From Streptomyces tanashiensis (lineage in GTDB: Bacteria; Actinomycetota; Actinomycetes; Streptomycetales; Streptomycetaceae), in the NCBI RefSeq assembly GCF_014648895.1, contig NZ_BMRZ01000011.1, forward strand, positions 1-64,000: a DNA stretch of 64,000 bases, written 5' to 3'. The position numbers were made by a program, and so were the translations under genes. The notes below the pieces were generated by a model. That model was not told where the DNA came from, made no database searches, and was given only the letters and a program-made list of their open reading frames with translations. Shown here piece by piece: positions 8,836 to 18,460 of this stretch; position 1 is the first letter of the stretch, and every line of letters begins with the position of its first letter.

Positions 8836-11800
8836 CGGCCGTTCCGGCGTCCGGCCGGGCCGGGGCGAAGCGTTCGACGAGATCGAGGACCTCGTCGAGG
8901 CCGAGTCCCGCGCCGGCCGCGCGGGCGGCGGCCAGGCCGGACGCGCCGAGCTCGGCGAGCGCCCGATCCGTCACGTCCTCGACGTCCCGCAGCTCGGGGA
9001 CGGAGCGGGGCGCGTCCCGGCGCCATCCTTCGACGGCGGCCATGACCCGTACGGCGAGGCCGGCCTCACCCGCCCGGGAGAGGGTGACGGCGAGCCCCTC
9101 CCCCAGGCCGGTGGTGATGAAGTCCGCGCACTGGGCGTCCCGCGCGGCGCGGAGCGCGGCGACGGCCGTGCCGACGGCGACCGTCCCCTTGCCCTCGTAC
9201 GCCTCGACGCGGGCGGCGAGTCCGGTCACCCCCGCCTCGAAGTGCGGCGGCGGGGTGCCGAGCGCCACCGTCCGGCCCGCCTCCTCCAGCTGCGCGCGGG
9301 CCTCCGGGACGTCGCCGCGGTCCAGGGCGAAGGCCGCGCGGAGGAAGCACACGTACGTCTGGGTGTCCCGTACGTGATAGACCTCGGCCTCCCGTGCGGC
9401 CTCGTCGAGGGTCCGCTCGGCGGTCTCCAGGTCACCGGTGCGGTAGGACAGTTCGGCCAGGCGGGCGAGGAGGAAGGGGGCCTCGGCGTGGGCGCCGACT
9501 TCGCGGGCCAGACCGAGGGCCCGCTCGTACGCCTCGCCGGAGTCCGCGTGCCGGCCGCGCATCGTGTACGACTCGCCCGCCGCGCTCTCGATCTGCGCCG
9601 CCATCCAGCGGTCGCCGACGCGGCGGGCGATGTCCCGGAGCTCGTCCAGCGCCTCGTCGACACCGGGCATCCCGCCGGGCATGTCGACGACCATGTGCGT
9701 ACGGAACATGAGGCTGACGCCGAGCTCCCAGTCGCCGCCGTGGCGGCGGCAGTTCTCCACGGCGGTGTCGAGGAGGGCGCGGATCGTGGCCGGGTCCTCG
9801 GTGAGGTACGCCGTGAAGGGCCAGAGCAGGCCGGGGAAGCGGGCCGCCTCGGGTCCGGGCTCCGCCCCGAACGCGTCGCGCACGCGCCGGACGAGCGCGA
9901 GGGTCTCCGGTTCCTTGAACTCCCCCATCGTCTGACTCTCGACCGCGAGGAAGAAGTGCAGCATGCGCAGGTGCATGCGGGGCCAGTGGCGGGGGTCCGC
10001 GGGGTCGGCCGGGTCCTCGCCGAGGTCGATCGCCCGGCCGACCCAGGCCAGGCCCTCGGGGCGGTAGTTGCGCAGCCACCAGAACCAGCCCATGGCGAAG
10101 ACGAGCCGGAGGGCGGCGGCCTCGTCGGGCGCGGTGACGAGGGTGCGGTGGAGCGCGGCGCGGATGTTGTCGAGGTCGCGCTCCAGCCTGTCGATCCAGG
10201 GCAGCTGCTCCGCCGAACGGAGCATGGGCTCGGCGGCCTCGGCGAGGGCCGTGAAATGGGCGGTGTGGGTGGCCTCGGCGGCGGCGAGCAGCGCCGGTTC
10301 CTCGGCGGCGCGCTCGGTCGCGTACTCGTGGATGGTCTCCAGGAGCCGGTAGCGCATCTCGCCGCCCTCGGTGGGGGTGGCGACCACGAGGGACTTGTCG
10401 ACCAGGGCGCCCAGGGCGTCGGCGGCGTACGGGGAGAGGGCCTCGGCGGCGGCCAGGTCCCAGCCTCCCGCGAAGACCGACACCTGGCGGAGCAGGGTGC
10501 GCTCGGCCGGGTCGAGCAGGTCCCAGGACCAGTCGACGACCGCGCGGAGCGTCTGCTGGCGGGGCAGGACGGTCCGTGAGCCGGAGGTGAGGAGGAGGAA
10601 GCGGTCGTCGAGGCGGTCGGCTATCTGGCGCGGGGTGAGGAGACGCAGCCGGGCGGCGGCCAGTTCGATGGCGAGCGGCAGGCCGTCGAGGCGGCGGCAG
10701 ATCTCGTCGACGGCCTCGCCGCCGTCGCGGGCGAGGTCGAAGGAGGGGCGCACGGTGCGGGCCCGCTCGGCGAAGAGGCGGTGGGCCGGGTCGGGCGGGA
10801 GGGGCTCGACGGGGCGGACCGACTCGCCCGGGACGCCGAGGGGTTCACGGCTGGTGGCGAGGATGCGGAGCTGCGGGCAGTGGGTCAGGAGGGTCTCGGC
10901 GAGGGCGGCGGCCGCGTCGATCAGGTGCTCGCAGTTGTCGAGGACCAGGAGCAGCGGTCGGCGGGCCAGGTGCTCGACGAGGTGGGCGGTGGGGTCGTCC
11001 TGGAGCGGCACGCCGTCGCGGGTGATCAGGTTGGTCTCGCGGAGGCGGAGCGCGGAGAGGACGGCGCCGGGGAGGGCGCCGGGGTCGTCGAGCGGGGCGA
11101 GTTCGGCGATCCAGGCCGCGGGGCCGACGGCGCGGACCGCGGCCTCCTCGGCGAGCCGCGTCTTGCCGGAACCTCCGGGGCCGGTGAGCGTGACGAGCCG
11201 GGAGCGGGTCAGGTCGGCGTGGAGCGCGGCGAGCTCGGGCTCACGGCCGACGAAGGAGGTGAGCCGGGGCCGGATGTTGCCGGCTTCGGGAGCCGGGGCG
11301 GGGCGCTCGGGGGCGGCGGGGTCGGCGGCGGGCGGCGCGGGGGCCGCCTCGGGGGCCGGGGCCTCGGTCCGGGGCGGCGCGGGTGTGGTGCCGGTGAGGA
11401 GCTCGTGGTGGAGGGCGGTGAGTTCGGGGCCCGGGTCGGCGCCGAGGGCGTCCGCGAGGGTGCGGCGGGCCGACTCGTACGCGGTGAGGGCGTCGGCGTG
11501 GCGGCCCTCGGCCCGCAGGGCGCGGATGAGATGGGCGCGGAAGGCCTCGTCGTACGGGTACGTGGTGGTGAGCTCGGTCAGCTCCGGTACGAGTCCGTCG
11601 GTGGCGCCCCGGCGCAGATCGGCCTCGACGCGCTGCCGGAGCGCCGCGAGCCGCTGCGCCTCGGGCCGGACGCCCGCCGGTTCGGGCAGGTCGGCGAGGG
11701 CGGAGCCCCGGAAGAGACCGAGCGCCTCGCGGAGGAGGGCGGCGGCGGCGTCGGGGTCACCGGCGTCGAGGCGGGCGGCGCCGTCCCTGACCCGGCGCTG

Positions 11801-12103
11801 GAAGACGTACAGGTCGATGTCGTCGGGACCGGCGACGAGCCGGTAGCCGGGGCCGGGGGTGGAGGCGACGGCCTCCTTGCCGAGGATCCGGCGGAGGCGG
11901 CCGACGAGGGCCTGGAGGGCGGCGGGGGCGTCCTGCGGCAGGTCGTCCCCGTACACGTCGTCGGCGAGCTCGCCGACGGAGACGGCCCGTCCGCCGCGCA
12001 GGGCCAGCGCGGCGAGCAGCGCGCGCAGCCGGGCGCCGCCCAGGGGAAGGGGGGTGCCGTCGGGACGAAGGGCCTCGGTGGTGCCGAGGATGAGATACCG
12101 CAC
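8822..12103 (-). CDS. AfsR/SARP-type regulator with NB-ARC ATPase
   Basis: The protein has 1093 residues. An OmpR-like winged helix (1-90) is followed by the bacterial transcriptional activation domain (~95-240), an Ala/Pro-rich linker (~240-275), an NB-ARC/STAND ATPase with Walker A GPGGSGKT (~308-315) and a Walker B-type LLVLDNCEH, and then TPR-like helical repeats. This is the architecture of large SARP activators of secondary metabolism and development. Start GTG at 12103 (VRYLILGTTEAL) opens the DNA-binding domain directly. No biosynthetic cluster adjoins it, so it is probably a global or orphan regulator. Confidence 0.85.
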   Translation of the reverse strand: MRYLILGTTEALRPDGTPLPLGGARLRALLAALALRGGRAVSVGELADDVYGDDLPQDAPAALQALVGRLRRILGKEAVASTPGPGYRLVAGPDDIDLYVFQRRVRDGAARLDAGDPDAAAALLREALGLFRGSALADLPEPAGVRPEAQRLAALRQRVEADLRRGATDGLVPELTELTTTYPYDEAFRAHLIRALRAEGRHADALTAYESARRTLADALGADPGPELTALHHELLTGTTPAPPRTEAPAPEAAPAPPAADPAAPERPAPAPEAGNIRPRLTSFVGREPELAALHADLTRSRLVTLTGPGGSGKTRLAEEAAVRAVGPAAWIAELAPLDDPGALPGAVLSALRLRETNLITRDGVPLQDDPTAHLVEHLARRPLLLVLDNCEHLIDAAAALAETLLTHCPQLRILATSREPLGVPGESVRPVEPLPPDPAHRLFAERARTVRPSFDLARDGGEAVDEICRRLDGLPLAIELAAARLRLLTPRQIADRLDDRFLLLTSGSRTVLPRQQTLRAVVDWSWDLLDPAERTLLRQVSVFAGGWDLAAAEALSPYAADALGALVDKSLVVATPTEGGEMRYRLLETIHEYATERAAEEPALLAAAEATHTAHFTALAEAAEPMLRSAEQLPWIDRLERDLDNIRAALHRTLVTAPDEAAALRLVFAMGWFWWLRNYRPEGLAWVGRAIDLGEDPADPADPRHWPRMHLRMLHFFLAVESQTMGEFKEPETLALVRRVRDAFGAEPGPEAARFPGLLWPFTAYLTEDPATIRALLDTAVENCRRHGGDWELGVSLMFRTHMVVDMPGGMPGVDEALDELRDIARRVGDRWMAAQIESAAGESYTMRGRHADSGEAYERALGLAREVGAHAEAPFLLARLAELSYRTGDLETAERTLDEAAREAEVYHVRDTQTYVCFLRAAFALDRGDVPEARAQLEEAGRTVALGTPPPHFEAGVTGLAARVEAYEGKGTVAVGTAVAALRAARDAQCADFITTGLGEGLAVTLSRAGEAGLAVRVMAAVEGWRRDAPRSVPELRDVEDVTDRALAELGASGLAAARAAGAGLGLDEVLDLVERFAPARPDAGTAVRSS

Positions 12104-12156
12104 CGACCCATTGTGTCGGCCGGCCGGCACGTACGCCTCGGGGTTTGCCCGGGCTG

Positions 12157-12759
12157 TCAGAACGTCGAGGTGTCGAGCTCGAAGCCGAGAGGGTAGGGAA
12201 GCGGGACGACCGTCCCCAGCTTGTGGATGGACTTGTGGCCGTAATCGTCACCGGAGGGGCCGGAGCAGACGACGGCCTCACCGGCCTCGCGGTCGATCAT
12301 CAGGTAGACAGGGATCCCGGCCCGCGCATAGGCGCGGATCTTCTGGACGCGATCACGGCTCGCTGTGGAGGAGGAGGTCACCTCGGCGACGAGGAGCACG
12401 GGGTCCGGGGCGTGCCACTCCAACTGGTCGTCGAAGCTGCCCTTGGGGGCGATGACGAGGTCGGGGATGACTCTGAGCGGGTCGGTGGTCCCCAGCAGGC
12501 TGATGCCGATGCCCGTGAAGTTGCGCAGTTCCTTGTCGACGCGGCGGGCGATGACCTGTTCCACCATCTCCGCCACGATCTCCTCGTGCTCACCATTGGC
12601 CGGAGGCACCACGTAGATCTCCCCTTCGATCAGCTCCACACGCCAGCCCTTGGGGGCAAGCGCACTGAACAGCTCGAAGGTCTCCTGAGTACTCGCGCCC
12701 TCACGGTCGGGCAAGCCCTCGGAGAACGCGTCCTCCGGAACCGGCAACGGCATAGCCAT
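12157..12759 (-). CDS. Uma2/DUF820-family putative endonuclease
   Basis: The protein has 200 residues. The PD-(D/E)XK-like core is visible as VIPDLVIAPKG, 'LLVAEVTSSST' (Asp...Glu-x-Thr pattern) and 'KIRAYARAGIPVYLMID'. This is the Uma2 family, abundant in Streptomyces and cyanobacteria, whose nuclease role is predicted rather than demonstrated. ATG at 12759 has an excellent AAGGAGG just upstream. It lies in the same orientation as the asparagine-synthetase-like gene, 116 bp downstream of that gene's stop. Confidence 0.82.
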   Translation of the reverse strand: MAMPLPVPEDAFSEGLPDREGASTQETFELFSALAPKGWRVELIEGEIYVVPPANGEHEEIVAEMVEQVIARRVDKELRNFTGIGISLLGTTDPLRVIPDLVIAPKGSFDDQLEWHAPDPVLLVAEVTSSSTASRDRVQKIRAYARAGIPVYLMIDREAGEAVVCSGPSGDDYGHKSIHKLGTVVPLPYPLGFELDTSTF

Positions 12760-12875
12760 GCGGACCTCCTTCGCTCGGGTGCGACGATTTCAGCTTAGGT
12801 CCGGCCTGGGGCCGAGGTCCGGAACGCGTTCACTCGAACGAGCGTGCTGGGACGTTTCACCTGGTCGCCGCAGCC

Positions 12876-15107
12876 TCACGCCGGCAGCGACCTCGACGTC
12901 GGGATCAGGGGGCCCTGGACCGCGCGGTGGGCCCGGGGTTCCGTCGTGCTGGTCCAGCAGGAGCCCCGGCGGGCGAGGAGGCGGCGGAGCCAGAGTTCGG
13001 TGGAGACGAGGTCGGCGAGGCCGTCGAGCGGGACGGGGACGCCGTCGGCCGCCGCACGGAGGGCCTCGCGGACGACGCGGGCCTCGATCAGGCCCGCGTC
13101 CGCGAGGAGCGGCGCGTCGAAGAGGGCGAGGAGCTGGGGGAGCGCGACGCGCAGGCCCGCGCGCGTGGCGGCGGCCGGGGCGACGGGGTGGGGCGCGCCC
13201 CAGCCCGGGGGGAGGTCGTGGACGCCGGCGCCGGAGAGGACCGTGCGCAGGATGCCGGCCCGGGCGTCCGGCTGGACCCGGAGCGATTCGGGAAGGTCGC
13301 GGCAGGCCCGGACGACCTGGTTGTCCAGGAAGGGGGCATGGAGGCGTTGGCCGCGGATCTCCGCGGCCTGTTCCAGGACCCGGTGGTCGGCCGCGGCGCG
13401 GGCGAGGGCGGCACGCGCGCGTGCCTCGCCGGGGCGCTGGACGGTGGCCGGGAGGGTCGCCGCCCGGTTCAGGCGAACCGATACTTCAGCCAGCGCCTCC
13501 CCCGTCAGCCAGCGCGCCGCCGGCCCCGGCCTCGACCACGCCAGCGCGGAGAGCGAGGCCTCCAGGGGGCCGAAGCCGTCCGGGGCCGCGCGGTTCGCCT
13601 CCAGGACCCGCCGGGCGGCCGCCTCGAGACCCGTCCGGTACGGGGTGCGGGCCAGCTTCCGCGCCGCCCGGTAGACGGTCAGCGGCACCAGGAGCGAGCC
13701 CGCCGACGGCCCCGAGGCCTTGGCCAGCGCCGTCACCGGACGCACCAGGGAGCGCCGCCTGCGGTCCATCAGGAGGTCGGCGAGGCGCGCCGGGTGCGCG
13801 TCCAGGACCTGCTTCGCGCCCATGCCGGTGAAGTGGTCGGCGCTGCCGCCCGCGAGCCTCCTGCGGTGCCGCTCGGCGATGACGAGCGCGGGTCCCGGCT
13901 CGTCGGTCAGCGGCCCGTCGAGCGCCGCGTACGGCAGCGCCTCCTCGCCGCCCGCGACGACGACGTGGTGCAGCCGCGGGTCGGCGGCGATCGCGCGGGC
14001 CCGCTCCAGCTCCGCCGTACGACGCGAACCGGCCCGCGTCGCCAGGTCGTTGAACGTGACGGCGAGCAGCCGCTCCCCCGCGCCCGTGCCGTGACCGGTG
14101 ATCGTGCCCGGCACGCCCGGGAGGCCCGCCGCGAGCAGGGCGAGGGTGCCGGAGGCGCTGCCGCCGGACAGGTCGGCGCCGATGCCGGGCGCCGGGCCCG
14201 CGCCCCGGGCCGCGCGCCGGTCGGCCGGGCCCATGCCGGGGACCGGGCCCGGATCGGGGAGCGGCGCTTCGGGCGCGTGCCGGGGGGCGGTGAGCCGGGC
14301 GCGCACGGCCTCGACCAGGGCGTCCCGTACCCCTTCGACGGCCTGCCGGGGGTCGGCCTCGGGCGCCGCGACGGCGAGCGAGGCCACCTGCTCGTAGCCG
14401 GTGATCTCGCGCGAGCCCTCCCGCAGGATCAGCGCGTGGCCGGGCGGCACCCGCCGCACCCCCTCGTACGGGGTGGAGTCGCGCAGCGCCTCCGGGGTCT
14501 CCGGGCAGGCGAGCAGGGCGGCGAGATGGCCGATGTCGAGCTGGGCCTCGACGAGGTCGGCGAGCGGCAGGGCGGCGGTGGCGTACGCGGTGCCGCCCTG
14601 CCACGGGGTGTGGAACACCGGCCGGGCGCCCGCGAGGTCACCGGTGACGGTGACGCGGCGGCCGGCCTTCACGACGGCGGTGTAGCTGCCGGGCCAGGCG
14701 GTCAGGTGCCGCAGGGCACCCCCGCGCGCGGTGAGCAGGCCGATCCGCAGCTCCTCGTCGCTCGCCGCGCAGCAGCCGAGCACGGCGAGGCGGGTCCCGT
14801 CGTCGACGGCCACCACGCGCACCTCGTCGGGGCGCCAGTCGCCGACCGCCCAGAGCGGATCGGGGTCGCCCCACAGGAGTTGTGCGCCCACCGGTTGCAC
14901 CGTGCGCCCCTCGGACGCGCGGTCGGGGCCGGAGCCGTACGGGGAGCCGAGGTCGTACGGAGAACCGGGGCCGGAGCCGTACGGAGAACCGGGGCCGGAG
15001 CTGTACGGAGAGCCAGGGCCGTGGGCGCCGTTCGCGGACCCCGCCCGGCCCCCGGCGGTCGTTGCGAAGCTCGCGGCGACACTGCTCCAGCCCACCAGCC
15101 ATCGCAT
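12876..15107 (-). CDS. Asparagine-synthetase-like protein, probably degenerate
   Basis: The 743 residues show an N-terminal glutamine-amidotransferase-like fold and a C-terminal asparagine-synthase domain ('LDNQVVRACRDLPESLRV'), the architecture of AsnB and of lasso-peptide cyclases. Two key features are missing. There is no Cys after the initiator Met (MRWLVGW), so no glutaminase nucleophile. The ATP pyrophosphatase loop reads SGGSASG instead of SGGLDSS, losing the conserved Asp. Residues ~30-60 are a low-complexity GPGSPYGS repeat. ATG at 15107 follows GTGGAGG. It is divergent from the sporulation-associated gene. No lasso precursor gene was seen. Confidence 0.75.
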   Translation of the reverse strand: MRWLVGWSSVAASFATTAGGRAGSANGAHGPGSPYSSGPGSPYGSGPGSPYDLGSPYGSGPDRASEGRTVQPVGAQLLWGDPDPLWAVGDWRPDEVRVVAVDDGTRLAVLGCCAASDEELRIGLLTARGGALRHLTAWPGSYTAVVKAGRRVTVTGDLAGARPVFHTPWQGGTAYATAALPLADLVEAQLDIGHLAALLACPETPEALRDSTPYEGVRRVPPGHALILREGSREITGYEQVASLAVAAPEADPRQAVEGVRDALVEAVRARLTAPRHAPEAPLPDPGPVPGMGPADRRAARGAGPAPGIGADLSGGSASGTLALLAAGLPGVPGTITGHGTGAGERLLAVTFNDLATRAGSRRTAELERARAIAADPRLHHVVVAGGEEALPYAALDGPLTDEPGPALVIAERHRRRLAGGSADHFTGMGAKQVLDAHPARLADLLMDRRRRSLVRPVTALAKASGPSAGSLLVPLTVYRAARKLARTPYRTGLEAAARRVLEANRAAPDGFGPLEASLSALAWSRPGPAARWLTGEALAEVSVRLNRAATLPATVQRPGEARARAALARAAADHRVLEQAAEIRGQRLHAPFLDNQVVRACRDLPESLRVQPDARAGILRTVLSGAGVHDLPPGWGAPHPVAPAAATRAGLRVALPQLLALFDAPLLADAGLIEARVVREALRAAADGVPVPLDGLADLVSTELWLRRLLARRGSCWTSTTEPRAHRAVQGPLIPTSRSLPA
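14925..15020 (-). repeat. In-frame GPGSPY repeat in the asparagine-synthetase-like gene
   Basis: About four imperfect units of roughly 24 bp encode GPGSPY(G/S)S. Unit edges share CGTACGGAGAACCGGGGCC. Length variation between strains by slippage is likely. Confidence 0.8.
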
Positions 15108-15669
15108 CGGCGCCTCCACATCCGTTTCGGTGGAGGACATGCTGCCACGACAACGGCGCACGGGGCGGGGTCCGGGCGCACGCGCCCGAAAGCCGAATGC
15201 GCCCCTGGCATGGGCCAGTTGGAGTGCGACGGCACACCGTCGTCATTCGGCCAAATATCGATCCCCGTCGGAGGTTTCGACCGGTGTCCGGGCGGCGTCG
15301 CCGACACCGGCAGTCCGGGAGGCGCTCCCGCCTCCCGGCGCCGTCCGCCGCCCGCGGGGAATGGGGCGGCGGTGTCCCCCAGCCCACTGGTCCGGGACTC
15401 CGCTCCCGGCCGAACGGGCCGACCCACGCGATACTCATGGAAGCGCTTCCCCGCCGGCCGGACGAGAGCGCACGGCCGGGCGCACGGCCACACGACGGGA
15501 GCACGAGCCGCTCCGCCGGCCGCGCTCGTCGCACGTTCACACAACAATCTCGCCATACGGAACACCGCCCCTTAACGGTAGGGATGCGGCGAACTACGCT
15601 GTGTTTACGAATGCCGCACGCCTATGCCCGGCGTCGTGGCGGCCGTCTGGGTTGTCGAGGGGTGGCGTC
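15108..15669. other. 562-bp divergent intergenic region
   Basis: The region separates the asparagine-synthetase-like gene from the sporulation-associated gene. A promoter for the latter is visible at 15572-15600. No credible gene was found in the rest, though short frames run through it. Confidence 0.6.
15572..15600 (+). promoter_or_regulatory. Putative promoter of sporulation-associated gene
   Basis: A -35 TTAACG (15572-15577), 17-bp spacer and -10 TACGCT (15595-15600) give a good vegetative-type promoter with a leader of about 60 nt. Confidence 0.5.
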
Positions 15670-17115
15670 ATGTCCAGGGAGCAACGCGGGCCGAACGAAA
15701 AGCTCGGCACGGTTCTCGCCCTCGCGGGAATCAGCAACGCCGGGCTCGCCCGGCGCGTCAACGACCTCGGTGCGCAACGGGGACTGACGCTTCGTTACGA
15801 CAAGACCTCGGTCGCCCGCTGGGTGTCCAAGGGCATGGTGCCGCAGGGTGCCGCCCCGCATCTGATCGCCGCCGCGATCGGGCAGAAGCTGGGCCGGCCC
15901 GTGCCGCTGCACGAGATCGGGCTCGCGGACGCCGACCCGGCGCCCGAGGTGGGGCTCGCCTTCCCGCGCGACGTGGGCGAGGCGGTCCGCTCGGCCACCG
16001 ATCTGTACCGGCTGGATCTCGCCGGGCGCCGGGCCGGCGGGGGCGGCATCTGGCAGTCGCTCGCCGGTTCCTTCGCGGTCAGCGCGTACGCCACGCCCGC
16101 GTCCCGCTGGCTGATAACCCCCGCCGACCCGTCGGTGGAGCGCGAGGCCCCGCGGCCCGGCGCGGGCGCGGGGCTCACCGCGGCGGCCCCGGAGCACGCG
16201 CGCGTGGGCCACAGCGACGTCGCCAAGCTCCGCGAGGCCGCCGAGGACGCGCGCCGCTGGGACTCCAAGTACGGAGGCGGGGACTGGCGTTCGTCGATGG
16301 TGCCCGAGTGCTTACGCGTGGACGCGGCGCCACTGCTGCTCGGCTCGTACTCGGACGAGGTCGGCCGGAACCTGTTCGGCGCGACCGCCGAGCTCACCCG
16401 GCTCGCCGGCTGGATGGCCTTCGACACCGGGCAGCAGGAGGCCGCCCAGCGCTACTACATCCAGGCCCTGCGGCTCGCCCGCGCCGCCGCCGACGTGCCC
16501 CTCGGCGGCTACGTCCTCGCCTCGATGTCCCTCCAGGCCACCTACCGGGGCTTCGCCGACGAGGGCGTCGACCTCGCCCAGGCCGCCCTCGAACGGAACA
16601 GGGGGCTCGCCACCGCCCGCACCATGTCCTTCTTCCGGCTCGTCGAGGCCCGCGCGCACGCCAAGGCCGGCGACGGGGTCGCCGCCGCGGCCGCGCTCAA
16701 GTCCGCCGAGGGCTGGCTGGAGCGCTCGCGGGAGGGCGACGCCGACCCGACCTGGCTCGGCTTCTACTCGTACGACCGGTTCTGCGCCGACGCCGCCGAG
16801 TGCTACCGGGACCTGCGGATGCCGCGCGAGGTCCGGCGCTTCACCGAGCAGGCGCTGTCCCGGCCGACGGAGGAGTTCGTCCGCTCGCACGGGCTGCGGC
16901 TCGTGGTGTCGGCGGTGGCCGAGCTGGAGTCGGGCAACCTGGACGCCGCCTGCGCGGCGGGCACGCGCGCGGTGGAGGTGGCGGGACGGATCTCCTCGGC
17001 GCGGACGACCGAGTACGTGCGGGACCTGCTGCACCGGCTGGAACCGTACGGGGACGAGCCGCGCGTCATGGAGCTGCGGGAGCGGGCCCGCCCGCTGCTC
17101 GTCACTCCGGCGTGA
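15670..17115 (+). CDS. Sporulation-associated HTH protein with TTA codon
   Basis: This 481-residue protein has an N-terminal helix-turn-helix-like segment (~10-80, 'GISNAGLARRVND' and 'YDKTSVARWVSKG') and a C-terminal all-helical TPR-like region. It matches, from memory, the Streptomyces sporulation-associated family (S. griseus orf1590, S. coelicolor SCO4114). Codon 215 (16312-16314) is TTA, the rare leucine codon read by bldA tRNA, so translation should depend on bldA and be restricted to late growth. ATG at 15670 is preceded by GAGGGGTGG. Its exact molecular role is unknown. Confidence 0.82.
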   Translation: MSREQRGPNEKLGTVLALAGISNAGLARRVNDLGAQRGLTLRYDKTSVARWVSKGMVPQGAAPHLIAAAIGQKLGRPVPLHEIGLADADPAPEVGLAFPRDVGEAVRSATDLYRLDLAGRRAGGGGIWQSLAGSFAVSAYATPASRWLITPADPSVEREAPRPGAGAGLTAAAPEHARVGHSDVAKLREAAEDARRWDSKYGGGDWRSSMVPECLRVDAAPLLLGSYSDEVGRNLFGATAELTRLAGWMAFDTGQQEAAQRYYIQALRLARAAADVPLGGYVLASMSLQATYRGFADEGVDLAQAALERNRGLATARTMSFFRLVEARAHAKAGDGVAAAAALKSAEGWLERSREGDADPTWLGFYSYDRFCADAAECYRDLRMPREVRRFTEQALSRPTEEFVRSHGLRLVVSAVAELESGNLDAACAAGTRAVEVAGRISSARTTEYVRDLLHRLEPYGDEPRVMELRERARPLLVTPA

Positions 17116-17227
17116 GACCCCGCCCCGGGGCGCGGCGCCGCTCAGAAGTGACACGCGTCCCACGGCGTGGGCGTTTAGCGGCATTGTCAGTGGGCCAGTG
17201 CACTATCGGGGGTGGGAGGTGGCGCTG

Positions 17228-18412
17228 GTGTTTGACTGTGACGTGCTGGTGATCGGCGGCGGGATCGTCGGTCTGTCGACGGCGTACGCCCTGACGCGCG
17301 CGGCTCCCGGCACCCGGGTCACCGTCCTGGAGAAGGAGCACGCCCTCGCGCGCCACCAGACGGGGCGCAACAGCGGCGTGATCCACAGCGGGATCTACTA
17401 CCGTCCGGGGTCGCTCAAGGCGAAGTTCGCGGTCGAGGGCGCGGCCGAGATGGTCAAGTTCTGCGCGGAGTGGGACATTCCGCACGAGGTGACGGGGAAG
17501 ATCATCGTCGCCACCGCGCGCGAGGAGCTGCCCCGCCTGCACGCGCTGGTCCAGCGCGGCAGGGAGAACGGCATCCCCGTGCGCGAGCTCGGCCCGGCGC
17601 AGATCAGCGAGTACGAGCCGCGGGTGCGGGGACTCGCCGCGATCCACGTCGGCACGACCGGGATCTGCGACTACGGGGCGGTGTCGGAGCGGCTCGCCGA
17701 GGCCTCCGGGGCCCGGATCCTGTACGGCGCGGAGGTCACCGTCATCGACCGGCGGGCCTGGGGCGTCGCCGTGCGCACGGCGGACGGGCGCGTGGTGCGG
17801 GCGAAGGTCCTGGTGAACTGCGCGGGGCTGCACTGCGACCGGATCGCGCGGCTCGCGGGCGACGATCCGGGCATGCGGATCGTGCCCTTCCGGGGGGAGT
17901 ACTACGAGCTCGCGGACCCCTCGCTCGTGCGCGGCCTGGTCTATCCCGTGCCGGATCCCGCCTTCCCCTTCCTCGGGGTGCACCTGACCCGGGGCATCGA
18001 CGGCGGCGTCCACATCGGGCCCAACGCGGTCCCGGCCCTGGCCAAGGAGGGGTACGGCTGGTCCGTCGTCCGCCCGCGCGAGCTGGGCGCCACCCTGGCG
18101 TGGCCCGGCTCGTGGGCGATCGCCCGCGCGCACTGGCGGTACGGCGCCGGCGAGATGCACCGGTCGCTCTCGAAGCGGGCCTTCACCGAGGCGGTGCGCC
18201 GGCTGCTGCCGGTCGTCGAGGAGTCCGACCTGCGGCGGGCGGCGCCGGGGGTGCGGGCGCAGGCGGTGCTGCGGGACGGGACGCTGGTCGACGACTTCCT
18301 GTTCCGCGAGGCGCCGCGGACGGTCCACGTCCTGAACGCGCCCTCACCTGCGGCGACGGCGTCCCTCCCGATCGGCCGCGAGGTGGCGGCCCGGGCCCTG
18401 GCCCGGCTGTAG
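17228..18412 (+). CDS. lhgO: L-2-hydroxyglutarate oxidase
   Basis: The 394-residue FAD-dependent oxidoreductase carries the DAO-type nucleotide-binding motif at the N terminus ('VIGGGIVGLSTAYALTRA') and the LhgO-typical stretches HQTGRNSGVIHSGIYY and 'GVHLTRGIDGGVHIGPNA'. It oxidises L-2-hydroxyglutarate to 2-oxoglutarate, a metabolite-repair step. GTG at 17228 is chosen because GGGAGG lies 8 bases upstream; GTG at 17219 is possible. The gene stands 48 bp before trmB. Confidence 0.88.
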   Translation: MFDCDVLVIGGGIVGLSTAYALTRAAPGTRVTVLEKEHALARHQTGRNSGVIHSGIYYRPGSLKAKFAVEGAAEMVKFCAEWDIPHEVTGKIIVATAREELPRLHALVQRGRENGIPVRELGPAQISEYEPRVRGLAAIHVGTTGICDYGAVSERLAEASGARILYGAEVTVIDRRAWGVAVRTADGRVVRAKVLVNCAGLHCDRIARLAGDDPGMRIVPFRGEYYELADPSLVRGLVYPVPDPAFPFLGVHLTRGIDGGVHIGPNAVPALAKEGYGWSVVRPRELGATLAWPGSWAIARAHWRYGAGEMHRSLSKRAFTEAVRRLLPVVEESDLRRAAPGVRAQAVLRDGTLVDDFLFREAPRTVHVLNAPSPAATASLPIGREVAARALARL

Positions 18413-18444
18413 CCCGGGCGGAGGCCGCTCTCGCCGTGCCGCCG

Positions 18445-18460
18445 TAGAATCGGTCGCATT
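18445..18460 (+). promoter_or_regulatory. -10 box giving leaderless trmB
   Basis: TAGAAT at 18445-18450 ends 10 nt before the GTG start at 18461. A transcript beginning about 7 nt after the box would start at or next to the initiation codon. No Shine-Dalgarno is present. The -35 is weak. Confidence 0.5.

Noticed and set aside
12876..15107. Lasso-peptide biosynthetic cluster
   Set aside because: The only cyclase-like gene lacks the catalytic ATP-loop Asp, and no precursor, B-protease or transporter gene is near.
12927..15575. An 882-codon frame antisense to the asparagine-synthetase-like gene
   Set aside because: Shadow frame; no conserved motif and it runs past the real gene into noncoding DNA.
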